Source: Thiobacillus sp.
Lineage (GTDB): Bacteria > Pseudomonadota > Gammaproteobacteria > Burkholderiales > Thiobacillaceae
DNA: 51,714 nucleotides
Assembly: GCA_018262815.1 (NCBI GenBank)
Contig: JADFDN010000003.1
Coordinates: forward strand, 1-51,714
Direction: 5' to 3'
The notes below the pieces were generated by a model. That model did not search any database and was not told where the DNA came from. It saw only the letters and a program-made list of their open reading frames with translations. Position numbers and translations under genes: made by a program. Position 1 is the first letter of the stretch, and each line of letters begins with the position of its first letter. Of the stretch, positions 45,601 to 51,559 are shown in pieces.

Positions 45601-46854
45601 CATGCGGATATCCTGCCCCAGCACCTGCACCTGCGATTTGGCCGGCAACCCCTGCCCGGTCGACCCATCCAGCGCACCCGTCGCATCCGCCACGTCAGGC
45701 AGCACCTCGGTCAGGCTGTCCGCACCCAGCACCACGCGCCCCGCGCGTTCCGAGCGGCTGCCGGTACGGGTTTGATCGGGAATCGAAGCGGGAAGCGCGG
45801 TGCGGTCCTTGGCCAGCAGATATACCGAACCATTCGCCACCACCGACGTGGTTGCGCGTGCGATGCCCTGCTGGTTGACCGCATAGCCCACCATGGTCAC
45901 GTTGCCGCGCGGCGACGTGAGCTCGCCCAGGTTGATGGCATGGCCCAGCTTGTCTTCCGCGGCGTTCGTCAGGCTGACCGTCGCGCCATCGACCTGTCCA
46001 TCCTTCACGTCCGGATTGGCCGTGTCGAAATCCGTCAGGCTAGCCGGGCTGTCGACCTCGACCAGCAGGCCGCGCACGTTTTCGTCGCCATAGGCCGCGG
46101 CAGTCCGCAGGAAGACCTTCGACCCCGCCGCCATCACCACCTGCCCGTCCGGCGCCTCGACCGTGCCCTTGTTGACCACGGTCGGTGCGATGAGCATCAC
46201 CCGGCCCTGGCTGCCCGCGCTGATTTTCGCGTTCTCGAATACCTTGATGAAGCCGCGCCCCTCGCCGCCGTCCAGCGCGTGTTCGAATTGCGGTTGGCCG
46301 TCCGTGGTCAGCAGGGTATCGGTAATGAAGCTGTCGGCAATGTTGAGCGTCGAAGCGGTGAGGCTGTTCAGATTTACCTGCGATCCGCCCATGAAGGCGA
46401 TGCCGTTGCTGTTGACCAGGATCACGTTGGCCTTCTGCCCGGCAGCCTGCGAAATGCTGCCTGCAATAATGGTGGGGTTAGTATCATGGATGCGGGCCAG
46501 CAGCGAAAAAACAGCATTCGGCACCAGATTTTTTGTAATGAGATCATCTACCTGGCGCACCTGTAGATCGTGCCCGGCACTGATGTTGCCCGTCTGCAAA
46601 TTGACAATGGCCTTATTGCCAACCTGATTGATATAGGCCTGCGTGCCGCTCGCCTGATAACTCGCAGTGGTTCCTGGTGCCGCAAAATTGACGCTCGGCA
46701 CCGGAAGCTCCGCTCCCCACACTGGATTCGCCAGCAGCGCCCCGGCCAGCGCCAGGCCGCTCGCGGTCTTGCCCTGTCTGCGCGCAGTTTCCGCGACCGG
46801 CACCATCATGCCCAAAGTCGTGTTGAAAACCAGCCGATAGCGGTTGCGATTCAT
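36664..46854 (-). CDS. Giant filamentous-haemagglutinin-like two-partner secretion exoprotein (TpsA)
   Basis: The 3396-residue protein starts with an extended signal peptide (ESPR: MNRNRYRLVFNTTLGMMVPV, then a hydrophobic core ending NPVWGA). The TPS secretion domain (about 50-310) includes NVILVNSNGIAFMGGSQVNL, the equivalent of the NPNGI motif, and AGSQGRVMLIAPTVVNKGTV. A very long beta-helical shaft follows, with recurring GSKVDVS/GAKLDLSGGGDL-type strands. The C-terminal region (about 3240-3350) with GGDIEFLIPGGDLIVGLSNT and AGDVDLIAPKGTVNAGDAGI fits the DUF3739 domain of this family. A CLNC pair sits about 75 residues from the end, as in TPS adhesins held at the surface by a C-terminal disulfide. 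It is exported by the TpsB encoded just upstream. Role: surface adhesion or matrix, inferred. GGGAG precedes the ATG. Confidence 0.95.
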   Translation of the reverse strand: MNRNRYRLVFNTTLGMMVPVAETARRQGKTASGLALAGALLANPVWGAELPVPSVNFAAPGTTASYQASGTQAYINQVGNKAIVNLQTGNISAGHDLQVRQVDDLITKNLVPNAVFSLLARIHDTNPTIIAGSISQAAGQKANVILVNSNGIAFMGGSQVNLNSLTASTLNIADSFITDTLLTTDGQPQFEHALDGGEGRGFIKVFENAKISAGSQGRVMLIAPTVVNKGTVEAPDGQVVMAAGSKVFLRTAAAYGDENVRGLLVEVDSPASLTDFDTANPDVKDGQVDGATVSLTNAAEDKLGHAINLGELTSPRGNVTMVGYAVNQQGIARATTSVVANGSVYLLAKDRTALPASIPDQTRTGSRSERAGRVVLGADSLTEVLPDVADATGALDGSTGQGLPAKSQVQVLGQDIRMEGGAVIDAPSGEVNLVAMDRPADASLNASNPFKQIGGVSANARVHIADGARINVAGLENVQVSAARNSVEVELRGDELKDSAVNREGALRGETVHVDINRALANANSGKSTLIAKDSLESYQAKLERTVAERSTAGGTVNIASQGEAILESGAVVDLSGGSLLYTPANVKTTLLSSGGKLVDIADANAETRYDGIATRFVKDYGRWNRKEVIDLGQSYRYDPGYVEGKDAGALQVLGMGATVMQADVIGRTTAGELQRDAGQIPAGARLRLGSDAVAGDYKLNQQIDISSTAATLPRSFGFGDALPAELKTVLGLNPSSVGAGKIAQLEIFSNQAAGVREALRTPDGGSVKITARSVDVAADVTAQGGNIAFNARANQAGGTIPLSTLNVAVGEGVSLSARGEWTNQSPGTGTPASTGARIDGGSITLSAVNDVELGEGSHVDVTGGGRLKANGKIDGGKGGAIELEANAGVEATSLQTGAVRLAGELSGYGLAQGGSLSVSSGRIQIGGIEDTTAGALNLDSDFLGRGGFADIELTGRDGVTVADGVSLAPVQQTLELTPGYALQASGQPIEAFSKRTVLDPRLRKPVNLALTADSVARGDVRIGAGARIELDDKARIAINAAHRIEIQGTLRTHGGDISATLSRSTDQTFDPASAIWLGEQAVLDTSGVARTYTDSRGLTQGEVLSGGTAALNAKSGYVVTRAGSKIDVSGAAPVRLDVRNEAGGLGRDVGSDAGSIAVVAREGALLDGTLSARAGSASNRGGSLGLTLGDNATPSGAGYPTGQRSISLADAVPSQATGLVPGGAIPDPVNGQTRLGAAALEAAGFDRISLKSRDAIRLENGLDLGGGRAQPLREVILDSPRIETAGGDASLQADVLRLGNYDEDRQSVINTPTTGSGTFKADARLLELAGNQTLTGMARAELTGEQEIRLAGVSVNSQRPAGTLQSAADLAFHGAVIAPATYVQHTLSAPGQRVEFTRNTNSPLQPLSALGSVKIEAADIIQDGNLWAPFGQIELAASGSLVFKDGSLTSVAAAPGSLTPFGRVVNGQDWVYAIGSKLLEQDALAEKSIRTQGATIDMQAGAKLDLSGGGDLQAYEFTVGPGGARDILTDANTYAIVPGDQHGFAPGDAQENFDRASGEAVYLSGVPGLADGVYTLLPAHYALLPGAYAVKLDTGLNVMPGQAYSRQDGVRIAAGYVTDTRAGAPKDANWQGVQVMTHDQVRARSEFTLTRASDFFADSRNRPQDAGLLSVSTTGSGKDALKLDAVYDLAAGEGGRGALVDISALKLAIASGTSEGIASDAVVLDAGKLNALGAESLFIGGTRTVGSDTTTLTVGADSVTLANDASHALKAGEVLLAARDTLALESGSAIDAQGPTGDAGHYETAGNGVLVRAASTRASFARTGSPDRSQGTLSGATDSTVIAADSIMLDATKDNAFKGATRFERQETVDGVEVRTPAAGNLAVGASRISFGNAPVGSEGFTYTQDELDAIDLAELTLTSYSTFDLYGDVVVGKLDAGKPVLQNLSLQGAGLAGQDNAGQTAQLNAKNLTLANPDNAASFIAGGALGTGALEVKADTLTLGAGDKAIQGFGAVTITANELVGSGSGKLDVGAPVTLNVARISGERGADQAFNSTDALNVAQHAADRVLAPVTALGAKWALQGSSVDFDSHAELPSGSIKLTATAGNIELGESAAIYVAGRSVQFFDLAKPSWGGTAEFVSETGNVDVASGSKVDVSATAGGDAGSLIVRAANGSFTLADGSVSGAAPENTDGNRGEGARAEIDTGTLASFSDLNTAFNTGGFDGERRVRVRSGDVSIADTDKIEAREIHIAADGGKLDVAGELDASGEDAGRIELFANQDVNVLGTGTLKAAASKEGEKGGDIEVGTTAGTLNFAAGSRIDVSAGTGGQGGRVRLRAPRVGDDVAVAAVDGTIAGASSVEVEAVKAYDGIATLTATGASSGTTLSLATINADNAAFATSHAAIKERLGKSADPAFHIVSGTEVRSTDDLTLAQDWNLKDSRAGGEAGVLTLRAQGNLIIDANLSDGFSHATPCTTGTCAASSTPATLLSDASWSYRLVGGADSDAADPLASVKDAGNVTLKAGKLIRTGTGDIQVRAGKDIKLGDNKAVIYTAGRAADPLDGFAVPDKAQFSNGGGDVSLAALGDVVGVPSAQLYSNWLFRQGKLGSDSASYDMQPAWWVRFDQFQQGVAALGGGDVSIQAGGKVENVSASAPTQARMASSTPDANALVKTGGGNVRVASGGDLLGGQYYADNGALVVQAGGDVASGQKVGVKQLYTILALGDAQARVRTNGNLDLQAIINPHLVVQSQGALGNVTGATDAKWALFSTYGNDSGVSLETLSGSANVQNATNTATSAVASLKDAYRSPLNFNISAAKYSANLLSVLPPSLSTVAFQGDATLDGVTATLSPASRGRLSVLAAGNVRIPVRLAMSDTAPLPDAVLPGDVDDQFLGASSAQAKIAHAIVPVHVGDPEPVRIYAVGGDVSGDFNELSLKLPKSARVRAGRDVVDLGLDIQHVDASDISRIEAGRDIRFERGESRTPNALIWIGGPGRLEVTAGRDIDLGTSAGIASRGELDNSALPVGGADIHIAAGVGAGGIDYAGTVDRLAAKLEAGNPDDTTLWLARWLTGNENLTEIDALSAVQAVDALDAEGQRDSVRALILAALRTTGRDSLQAGSAYAADYARGYAALELAFPGIGDTGSDNPYEGSVNLFASRIRTERGGDIEFLIPGGDLIVGLSNTPEKLTDLTKVTNPRDKSALGMVTVEAGAIRGFARDDVLVNQSRILTVGGGDILLWSSEGDIDAGKGKKTAATVPPPIIKVDKDGNVTLELQGAATGSGIGALTPVAGTAGDVDLIAPKGTVNAGDAGIRAGRVFLVGECLNCDNIAAGVKVGTPVADTSAVTAASSGASNAGGDVSSTTAALSQNLADAARAAEALKNAFKPTFISAEVIGHGE

Positions 46855-46946
46855 GAGTTCTCCCTATGCGTGCCAGTGTGCCAAAAGACCGCGTGCGTTC
46901 ATCCTGGCTACCTTAACCTTGAGGCACGTCTTGCCTGTGTCATCCT

Positions 46947-46968
46947 GGATGAGCCGATCGGCTCATCC
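46947..46968. promoter_or_regulatory. 22-bp palindrome containing TGAGCC-GATC-GGCTCA
   Basis: A perfect palindrome with GGA/TCC outer ends lies between tpsB (stop at 46972) and the exoprotein start (46854). The same TGAGCC-N4-GGCTCA core followed by TCC occurs at 51386-51401, upstream of the PEP-CTERM gene. It may be an operator or a terminator/attenuator stem; no T-run is present. Confidence 0.5.
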
Positions 46969-46971
46969 GAT

Positions 46972-48588
46972 TCACCACTCGTAGCCCAGCCTGAAATGCC
47001 CCCGGCTGTCGCCGCGCTCGGTATCGCCCAGATCCTTCAACGCCACCGCCCAATCGATCCCCGCTGAGACTCCGTGCCATCCCTTCAGACGCATTCCGAT
47101 TCCGGCGCCGGCGAGGGTGGTTCGGTCCACAGCCGTGATCGGTTCACGCACATGCACATAGCCGCCATCGACGAAGGCCAGCAGGTACAGGCCATCGATC
47201 GAATCGGCCAGGCGCTTCGCGAAATTGGGCGTCGTCGCCTCCAGACTGAATGCCACGCCGTTGTCGCCCAGCGCAGCGGATTCGAGATAGCCGCGCACGG
47301 TGTCGACGCCGCCGATGGCGAACTGTTCGTTCGAGATCAGCGGCTGTCCGGCGAGCTGCAGGCTGCCGCGCGCGGCCAGCCCCCAGCCAGCCGGCCACGT
47401 TTCCTCGTGCGAAAACGTGCCGCGCAGGTAGGCGTAATTGGAGCGTCCCTTGAAACGCTTGTCGGCGAATTCCTGCTCGTCTGCGACCAGTCCGCGCAGA
47501 TGGAAATTGAACGCCATGCCGACCTTGGTGCTGCGCCCTTCGTCAAGCCAGGTGCCATCCCAGCCCAGGGTGAACGGCAGGTAGGTGATCGGCGTATTGA
47601 AATCCCCCCCGCCGATCAGCGCGACCGACTGGTCGAAGTCCTTGTAGTCCACCCCCAGCGTCGCGGTGTGAAAGAATCCCTCGCTGCGGCTGCGCAGCGG
47701 AACGATGTAGCGCGCCCCAAGAATGGTGCCGTTGCCCAGCACGTTGAGCGTGCCGACGGCGGCGACGTCGGATTCGGACAGCACGCCATACAAGGCCAGG
47801 TAATTGCCCGATGCCAGCGGCCATGTGTAGTTAGCGGCGAATACCCGGCTTTCGTCGGTGTTCTCGGGCGCGGTCTGCACGGTGAGGCCGAGGCCGTGCT
47901 GCTTCTGCCACAGGTTGTCCCAGCGCAGGCTGGCTGACAGACGCGTGCGGGTCGTGTCCTGGCTGTAGCGGTCGTTGAGCTCCACGCTGCCGTGCAGCGG
48001 CAGCCGGTCCTGCACCTTGAGGTCGACCTCGACCGTACCCGGCGTCTTGCCGGGGCGCAGTACCGGGGTGATGCGGCGGTCGCCGCTGCGGTTCAGCGCC
48101 GCCAGTTCCTTCTGCATCTGCGGGAAGTTAGGCACCGTGCCCTCGGCCAGTTCCGGCACGCCGGCCCTGATCTCGCCCAGACTGAAGTAGCGCGACTCGA
48201 CCACGCGCAGTCGGTCCACCGGCGCCTCGGTCACGTCCAGCCGCACGACTCCGCCGTCCACTTTCTGCTGCGGGATGCTCACCAGCACGGTGAGATAACC
48301 CGCTCCGTGGTAGGTCTTCTCCAGCGCTTCGCGTGCCTGTTCCACGTCGCTCAGGGTTTTCTTTTCGCCGAGATGCGGATACACCGCCTGCTCGACGACG
48401 GTCACAGGCAACAGCGTCGCGCCCTCCACTCGATATTCGAATACGTCGAAACGGGCTTCCGGCTCGCGGGTCTCCGCCGGCTTGGGACTATCCGCAACGG
48501 CAGGGGCGGCCTCCTGCGCATGAACCGCCCCCCATCCGTTCAGCCCCATGCCCGCCAGCAAGCCCCACATCCACAACGTTTTATTCAT
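46972..48588 (-). CDS. Two-partner secretion transporter (TpsB, ShlB/FhaC/HecB family)
   Basis: The 538-residue protein has a signal peptide (MNKTLWMWGLLAGMGLNGWG, cleaved near AVHA/QEA), then two POTRA domains (about 45-125: FDVFEYRVEGATLLPVTVVE, TYHGAGYLTVLVSIPQQKVD; and about 125-200: LRVVESRYFSLGEIRAGVPE, RRITPVLRPGKTPGTVEVDL). A 16-strand barrel follows with the signature GGVDTVRGY (near 430) in the loop that reaches into the pore, ending in HFRLGYEW with a terminal aromatic. It secretes the adjacent giant exoprotein across the outer membrane. It lies 117 bases upstream of that gene in the order tpsB-tpsA. Confidence 0.95.
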   Translation of the reverse strand: MNKTLWMWGLLAGMGLNGWGAVHAQEAAPAVADSPKPAETREPEARFDVFEYRVEGATLLPVTVVEQAVYPHLGEKKTLSDVEQAREALEKTYHGAGYLTVLVSIPQQKVDGGVVRLDVTEAPVDRLRVVESRYFSLGEIRAGVPELAEGTVPNFPQMQKELAALNRSGDRRITPVLRPGKTPGTVEVDLKVQDRLPLHGSVELNDRYSQDTTRTRLSASLRWDNLWQKQHGLGLTVQTAPENTDESRVFAANYTWPLASGNYLALYGVLSESDVAAVGTLNVLGNGTILGARYIVPLRSRSEGFFHTATLGVDYKDFDQSVALIGGGDFNTPITYLPFTLGWDGTWLDEGRSTKVGMAFNFHLRGLVADEQEFADKRFKGRSNYAYLRGTFSHEETWPAGWGLAARGSLQLAGQPLISNEQFAIGGVDTVRGYLESAALGDNGVAFSLEATTPNFAKRLADSIDGLYLLAFVDGGYVHVREPITAVDRTTLAGAGIGMRLKGWHGVSAGIDWAVALKDLGDTERGDSRGHFRLGYEW

Positions 48589-48664
48589 CGTTCACCACAT
48601 CAGGACCCATCTGCACAAGCCTGCCGACCACCCTTCCCGGCCGGCTTGTGCAGATGCCCTCATC

Positions 48665-48700
48665 AAAAAAGCAAAGGGGACAGCCCCGAAGGACTGTCCC
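48665..48700 (-). terminator. Rho-independent terminator after the binding-protein-like gene
   Basis: GGGACAG and CTGTCCC pair around a 10-base loop. On the minus strand the stem is followed by CTTTGCTTTTTT. It separates the gene at 48744-50183 from tpsB, which must therefore have its own promoter in the short gap or depend on read-through. Confidence 0.85.
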
Positions 48701-48743
48701 GAACATCGACGGGCGGCATTGCACCGCCCGGTTGCTTCGATAC

Positions 48744-50183
48744 TTACTGGATCGCCGGCGAGCAGGCGTTGCCCAGCTTGGCACCTTTCGACACGTTGGC
48801 ACCGGTGACGCCGGCAGCCTTGGTGACGAACAGGCCGGTCAGGTCGGTGATGCTGGGGTCGCCCAGCGCGATCACGGTGCCGTTGATCAGGTCGGCGCCT
48901 TCGGAGAAGGCGTCGTTGGCGGTGAAGGCCACCAGCTCGTACCAGAACTCGTAGTCGCCGTCGATGGCGGTCTGACGCTGCTTCGCGTCGACGTTGGGCG
49001 ACACGCCGTTGACCTTGACGAAGGCAAACTTCTCGGAGACGCTCGGCACGTTTTCCAGCGACAGCACGCCGATCGCCAGTTCGCCGGCGGTGGAGGCAGC
49101 GGTCAGCTGGGTCTTGACGTCACCCGAACCGTTGTTGGAGCGCACCAGCACCTTGCCGCCGTTGTAGGACGTCGTGCCGGCGGTGTTGGTACCAGCGGGT
49201 GACTTCGCACCACCAGGCAAGCCGGTGGCACAGGGCGTATTCAGGAAGAAGGCGTTGGACGACGACTGCGTGCCCGAGGTGCCGACGCGGCGCTCGACCT
49301 TGATCACCGAATTCGCGGGAGCACCGAGCAGGCTGCCATCCTTGTTCGTCACGCCAGCGGCGGAGACCAGCGAGGAGTACTTCTGGCGATTGATGCTAGG
49401 CTGGCAGGAAACAGCATAGTTGCCGTCGCAAGCTTCGCCATCGGCGGCGGTGGTGGCGATGAAGCCCTGCGCTTTCTGCAGTTCGGCGTATAGCGGATAG
49501 CTCACCGCCAGACCGAAGCCCTGGCCGACGTTGGTGGGAGCTTCGTAGCCGATGTCGCCCAGGCTCTTCGAGATGCCGAGGTTCAGCTGGTTCAGCGTGT
49601 ACTCGGTGTCGGAATAGCCGCCCTGCGGCAGGGTCGGGGTGCTGAACAGGTCAACGTTGGACGCCAGCGCAACAGGCCCCTTGCCGCAGCCGACGAAGGT
49701 ATTGGGCGCGAGGCCGGTGACACAGGTGCTGCCGCCGGCGGTGATGTCGTTCAGGCGGGACAGGGTGGCGGGAACCAGGGGATGCACTTCGCCAGCCAGG
49801 AACAGGTGCGGGGTGTAGGCTTCGAACGAACCGGCATCGAAGGTGTGGTAGACGACGGTCTTCACGCCGTCGAGCGAACCGGCGAGCGGGCCCATGGTGC
49901 AGGCGTAGGCGGCGAACTTGCCGGCGGCGGACTTGCCGGGCACCTGGTCAGCTGCGTCAGCGGGATTCTTCTCGAGATAGACGTGCAGGTCGTCGGCATT
50001 GCCGTCGGCGTCATTGTCCGCACACAGCGAGCGAACAGCGGCATACACCGACTTGGTGGGCGCGGTGGCGCCGGAAATCCACAGCTGCACGGTGGAGCCG
50101 TCGATATCGGCGGGGGTCAAGGCGAACGAGGGGGCGGCGACGCAGGTGGCGGCGACGGCCAGGGCGATTTGCTTCAGTTTCAT
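48744..50183 (-). CDS. Secreted protein, possibly periplasmic-binding-protein-like, unknown function
   Basis: The 479-residue protein has a signal peptide (MKLKQIALAVAATCVAAPSF, cleaved near A/LTPADIDG). The mature start, TVQLWISGATAPTKSVYAAV, resembles the glycine-rich phosphate-binding loop region of PstS-type binding proteins, and VDLFSTPTLPQGGYSDTEYT and FGLAVSYPLYAEL fit a two-lobed binding protein, but the assignment is weak. Cysteines at SLCADN, YACTMG, STCVTG, FVGCGKG, EACDGN, VSCQPS, NTPCATG and NACSP suggest several disulfides. Its signal peptide is very similar to that of the PEP-CTERM protein encoded upstream, with 83 bases and a hairpin between them. AAAGGA precedes the ATG. Confidence 0.75.
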   Translation of the reverse strand: MKLKQIALAVAATCVAAPSFALTPADIDGSTVQLWISGATAPTKSVYAAVRSLCADNDADGNADDLHVYLEKNPADAADQVPGKSAAGKFAAYACTMGPLAGSLDGVKTVVYHTFDAGSFEAYTPHLFLAGEVHPLVPATLSRLNDITAGGSTCVTGLAPNTFVGCGKGPVALASNVDLFSTPTLPQGGYSDTEYTLNQLNLGISKSLGDIGYEAPTNVGQGFGLAVSYPLYAELQKAQGFIATTAADGEACDGNYAVSCQPSINRQKYSSLVSAAGVTNKDGSLLGAPANSVIKVERRVGTSGTQSSSNAFFLNTPCATGLPGGAKSPAGTNTAGTTSYNGGKVLVRSNNGSGDVKTQLTAASTAGELAIGVLSLENVPSVSEKFAFVKVNGVSPNVDAKQRQTAIDGDYEFWYELVAFTANDAFSEGADLINGTVIALGDPSITDLTGLFVTKAAGVTGANVSKGAKLGNACSPAIQ

Positions 50184-50219
50184 TGCGATTCCTTTCGTTT
50201 CGAAGAGTCAGCCGGGCCC

Positions 50220-50239
50220 GGGCGCCCGCGAGGGCGCCC
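50220..50239. repeat. Hairpin with GCGA tetraloop between PEP-CTERM and binding-protein-like genes
   Basis: Two copies of GGGCGCCC flank GCGA (a GNRA tetraloop), 27 bases after the PEP-CTERM stop codon. No T-run follows, so it may be a processing or stability element allowing different levels of the two proteins. Confidence 0.55.
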
Positions 50240-50266
50240 GATCCACAACTGGAATAACTGCTTGAC

Positions 50267-51214
50267 TTAGATGGACTTGCGGCGGCGAACCATGAAGCCG
50301 ACCAGGCCCAGACCGGCCAGCATCATGGCGTAGGTTTCGGCTTCCGGAACCGCAGCGGCGACCGAGTAGGTCAGCGTGCTGCCCTGCAGGGTCCACAGGC
50401 CGTATTCGCTCGTGCCGCCGGCAACTGCGCCGTTGTTGTCGAACTCGACCACGCCGTCGCCGTCGACGTCGAAGCCGAACGGGGTCATGGTCGCCTTACC
50501 GAAGGGGTCGGTGCTGCTGGCGACCAGCATGTAGAACGGCAGGGCCTTGGCCTGGCCGGACAGAACGCCGGTGCCGGCGCCATAGGTGCCGTCAAACTTG
50601 TTGGTGCTGTCGAAGCCGGACAGGTTGGCGAACTTCTCCATGCCGGTACCGTTGTCGAACCACGCGTTGCCGCTGGTGGCATCGGCATTGCTGGCACCGT
50701 TGGCGTCGCTGCTATGGCTGGCCGAACCGTTCACTGCGACCAGGAAGTTGGTGACCGTGACGTTACCGAAAATGTCATTGAAGTTGCCGTTCGCCGGGAT
50801 CGAGCTGGCCAACAGGGACAGCGAGGTACCGGTTGCGTTGATGCCGTTGGTGGTGGAGATGAGACGCTTCTCGCCAGGTGCGCCTGCGGTTTCGGTGCCG
50901 TCGAGCGCGAACACGTTCATTTCGGCATTGGCCATGACCGCTGCGCTGGTGAAGGTGCTGAAAGCGCTGCCGTAGCTGCCGAGGTCCCACGACTGGCTGT
51001 AGCCGGCGGTGTTGAAGTTGGCCACGGCGTAGTCCATGGTGATGCCCAGGTCGAAGGCAGCCGAGACGCTTTGGTTGCCGTCAGCCAAGGCGGTGTCCTT
51101 CCATTTCAGGTTCAGCATCAGTTCGCCGTTGCCGGAAGCAAGGCCGGTGTCGATGGCAGCGTTGGCGGACCCCGCGGCCAGCATGGCGGCCAGGGCGATC
51201 ATCTTGAGTTTCAT
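50267..51214 (-). CDS. PEP-CTERM surface protein
   Basis: The 315-residue protein has a signal peptide (MKLKMIALAAMLAAGSANA) and the C-terminal exosortase sorting signal: VPEAETYAMMLAGLGLVGFM, a hydrophobic helix, then VRRRKSI. The usual PEP triplet is PEA here. The body is rich in Thr, Ser, Gly and Asn (TNGINATGTSLSLLAS, NVTVTNFLVAVNGSASHSSD), and DVDGDGVVEFDNNG looks like a calcium-binding loop. Such proteins are processed by an exosortase and usually go to the surface or matrix together with exopolysaccharide. GAGGAG precedes the ATG. No exosortase gene is in the window. Confidence 0.92.
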   Translation of the reverse strand: MKLKMIALAAMLAAGSANAAIDTGLASGNGELMLNLKWKDTALADGNQSVSAAFDLGITMDYAVANFNTAGYSQSWDLGSYGSAFSTFTSAAVMANAEMNVFALDGTETAGAPGEKRLISTTNGINATGTSLSLLASSIPANGNFNDIFGNVTVTNFLVAVNGSASHSSDANGASNADATSGNAWFDNGTGMEKFANLSGFDSTNKFDGTYGAGTGVLSGQAKALPFYMLVASSTDPFGKATMTPFGFDVDGDGVVEFDNNGAVAGGTSEYGLWTLQGSTLTYSVAAAVPEAETYAMMLAGLGLVGFMVRRRKSI

Positions 51215-51385
51215 GTAGTGCTCCTCTTTTAAGTACCCAGAAAGTTTTCAATGCTTTCCGCCCCCCTGTGGGGCAGGTCTGCCGGCACGCGGCAAACCAA
51301 CCGGAAATCGAGCCCGTGTAACGACGGACAGGGGAACTTTAGGGAACGGGGATGACACCCGATGGGGAGGCGAGGCGGTAAAAAG

Positions 51386-51401
51386 TGAGCCGGATGGCTC
51401 A
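51386..51401. promoter_or_regulatory. TGAGCC-GGAT-GGCTCA dyad upstream of the PEP-CTERM gene
   Basis: A 6-bp dyad with a 4-base centre, overlapping an alternative dyad CCGGAT/ATCCGG (51390-51406), lies about 170 bases upstream of the PEP-CTERM start. The same core occurs at 46949-46964 beside the giant exoprotein gene. Confidence 0.45.
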
Positions 51402-51410
51402 TCCGGAAAC

Positions 51411-51559
51411 ATAGAGCGCGCGTGCCGGCGGCACGCGCTTCAAGGCTCAAGATTCAAGTTGCAAGGTATTTGTGGCTAGACATCAAGTCGTTCGCCCCGC
51501 TGAAACCTTGCATCTTGCAACTTGAATCTTGAAGCCCGCGCAACGCGCGGGCGCTCTAT
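51411..51559. repeat. REP-like pair: two inverted copies of a ~55-base repeat, each with a hairpin
   Basis: From each end inward the arms read ATAGAGCGC, a GC-rich hairpin, then CTTCAAG and TCAAGATTCAAGTTGCAAG. The 19-base string is identical in both arms (51447-51465 and, inverted, 51514-51532). The hairpins differ in sequence but not in design: GCGCGTGCC/GGCACGCGC on the left and GCCCGCGC/GCGCGGGC on the right, which indicates compensatory conservation. About 40 unrelated bases separate the arms. The right end overlaps the stop codon of the LuxR-type gene. This organisation fits a REP doublet or small mobile palindromic element. It may also act as a terminator between the LuxR and PEP-CTERM genes. 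Confidence 0.75.

Noticed and set aside
40105-46566. Two very long plus-strand open frames (977 and 1107 codons) opposite the giant exoprotein gene
   Set aside because: Their residues are rich in Arg, His and Ala without any domain, and they mirror the codon pattern of the real minus-strand gene. They are shadow frames of high-GC DNA.
51411-51559. CRISPR-like repeats
   Set aside because: Only two copies exist and they are inverted, not direct repeats with regular spacers.
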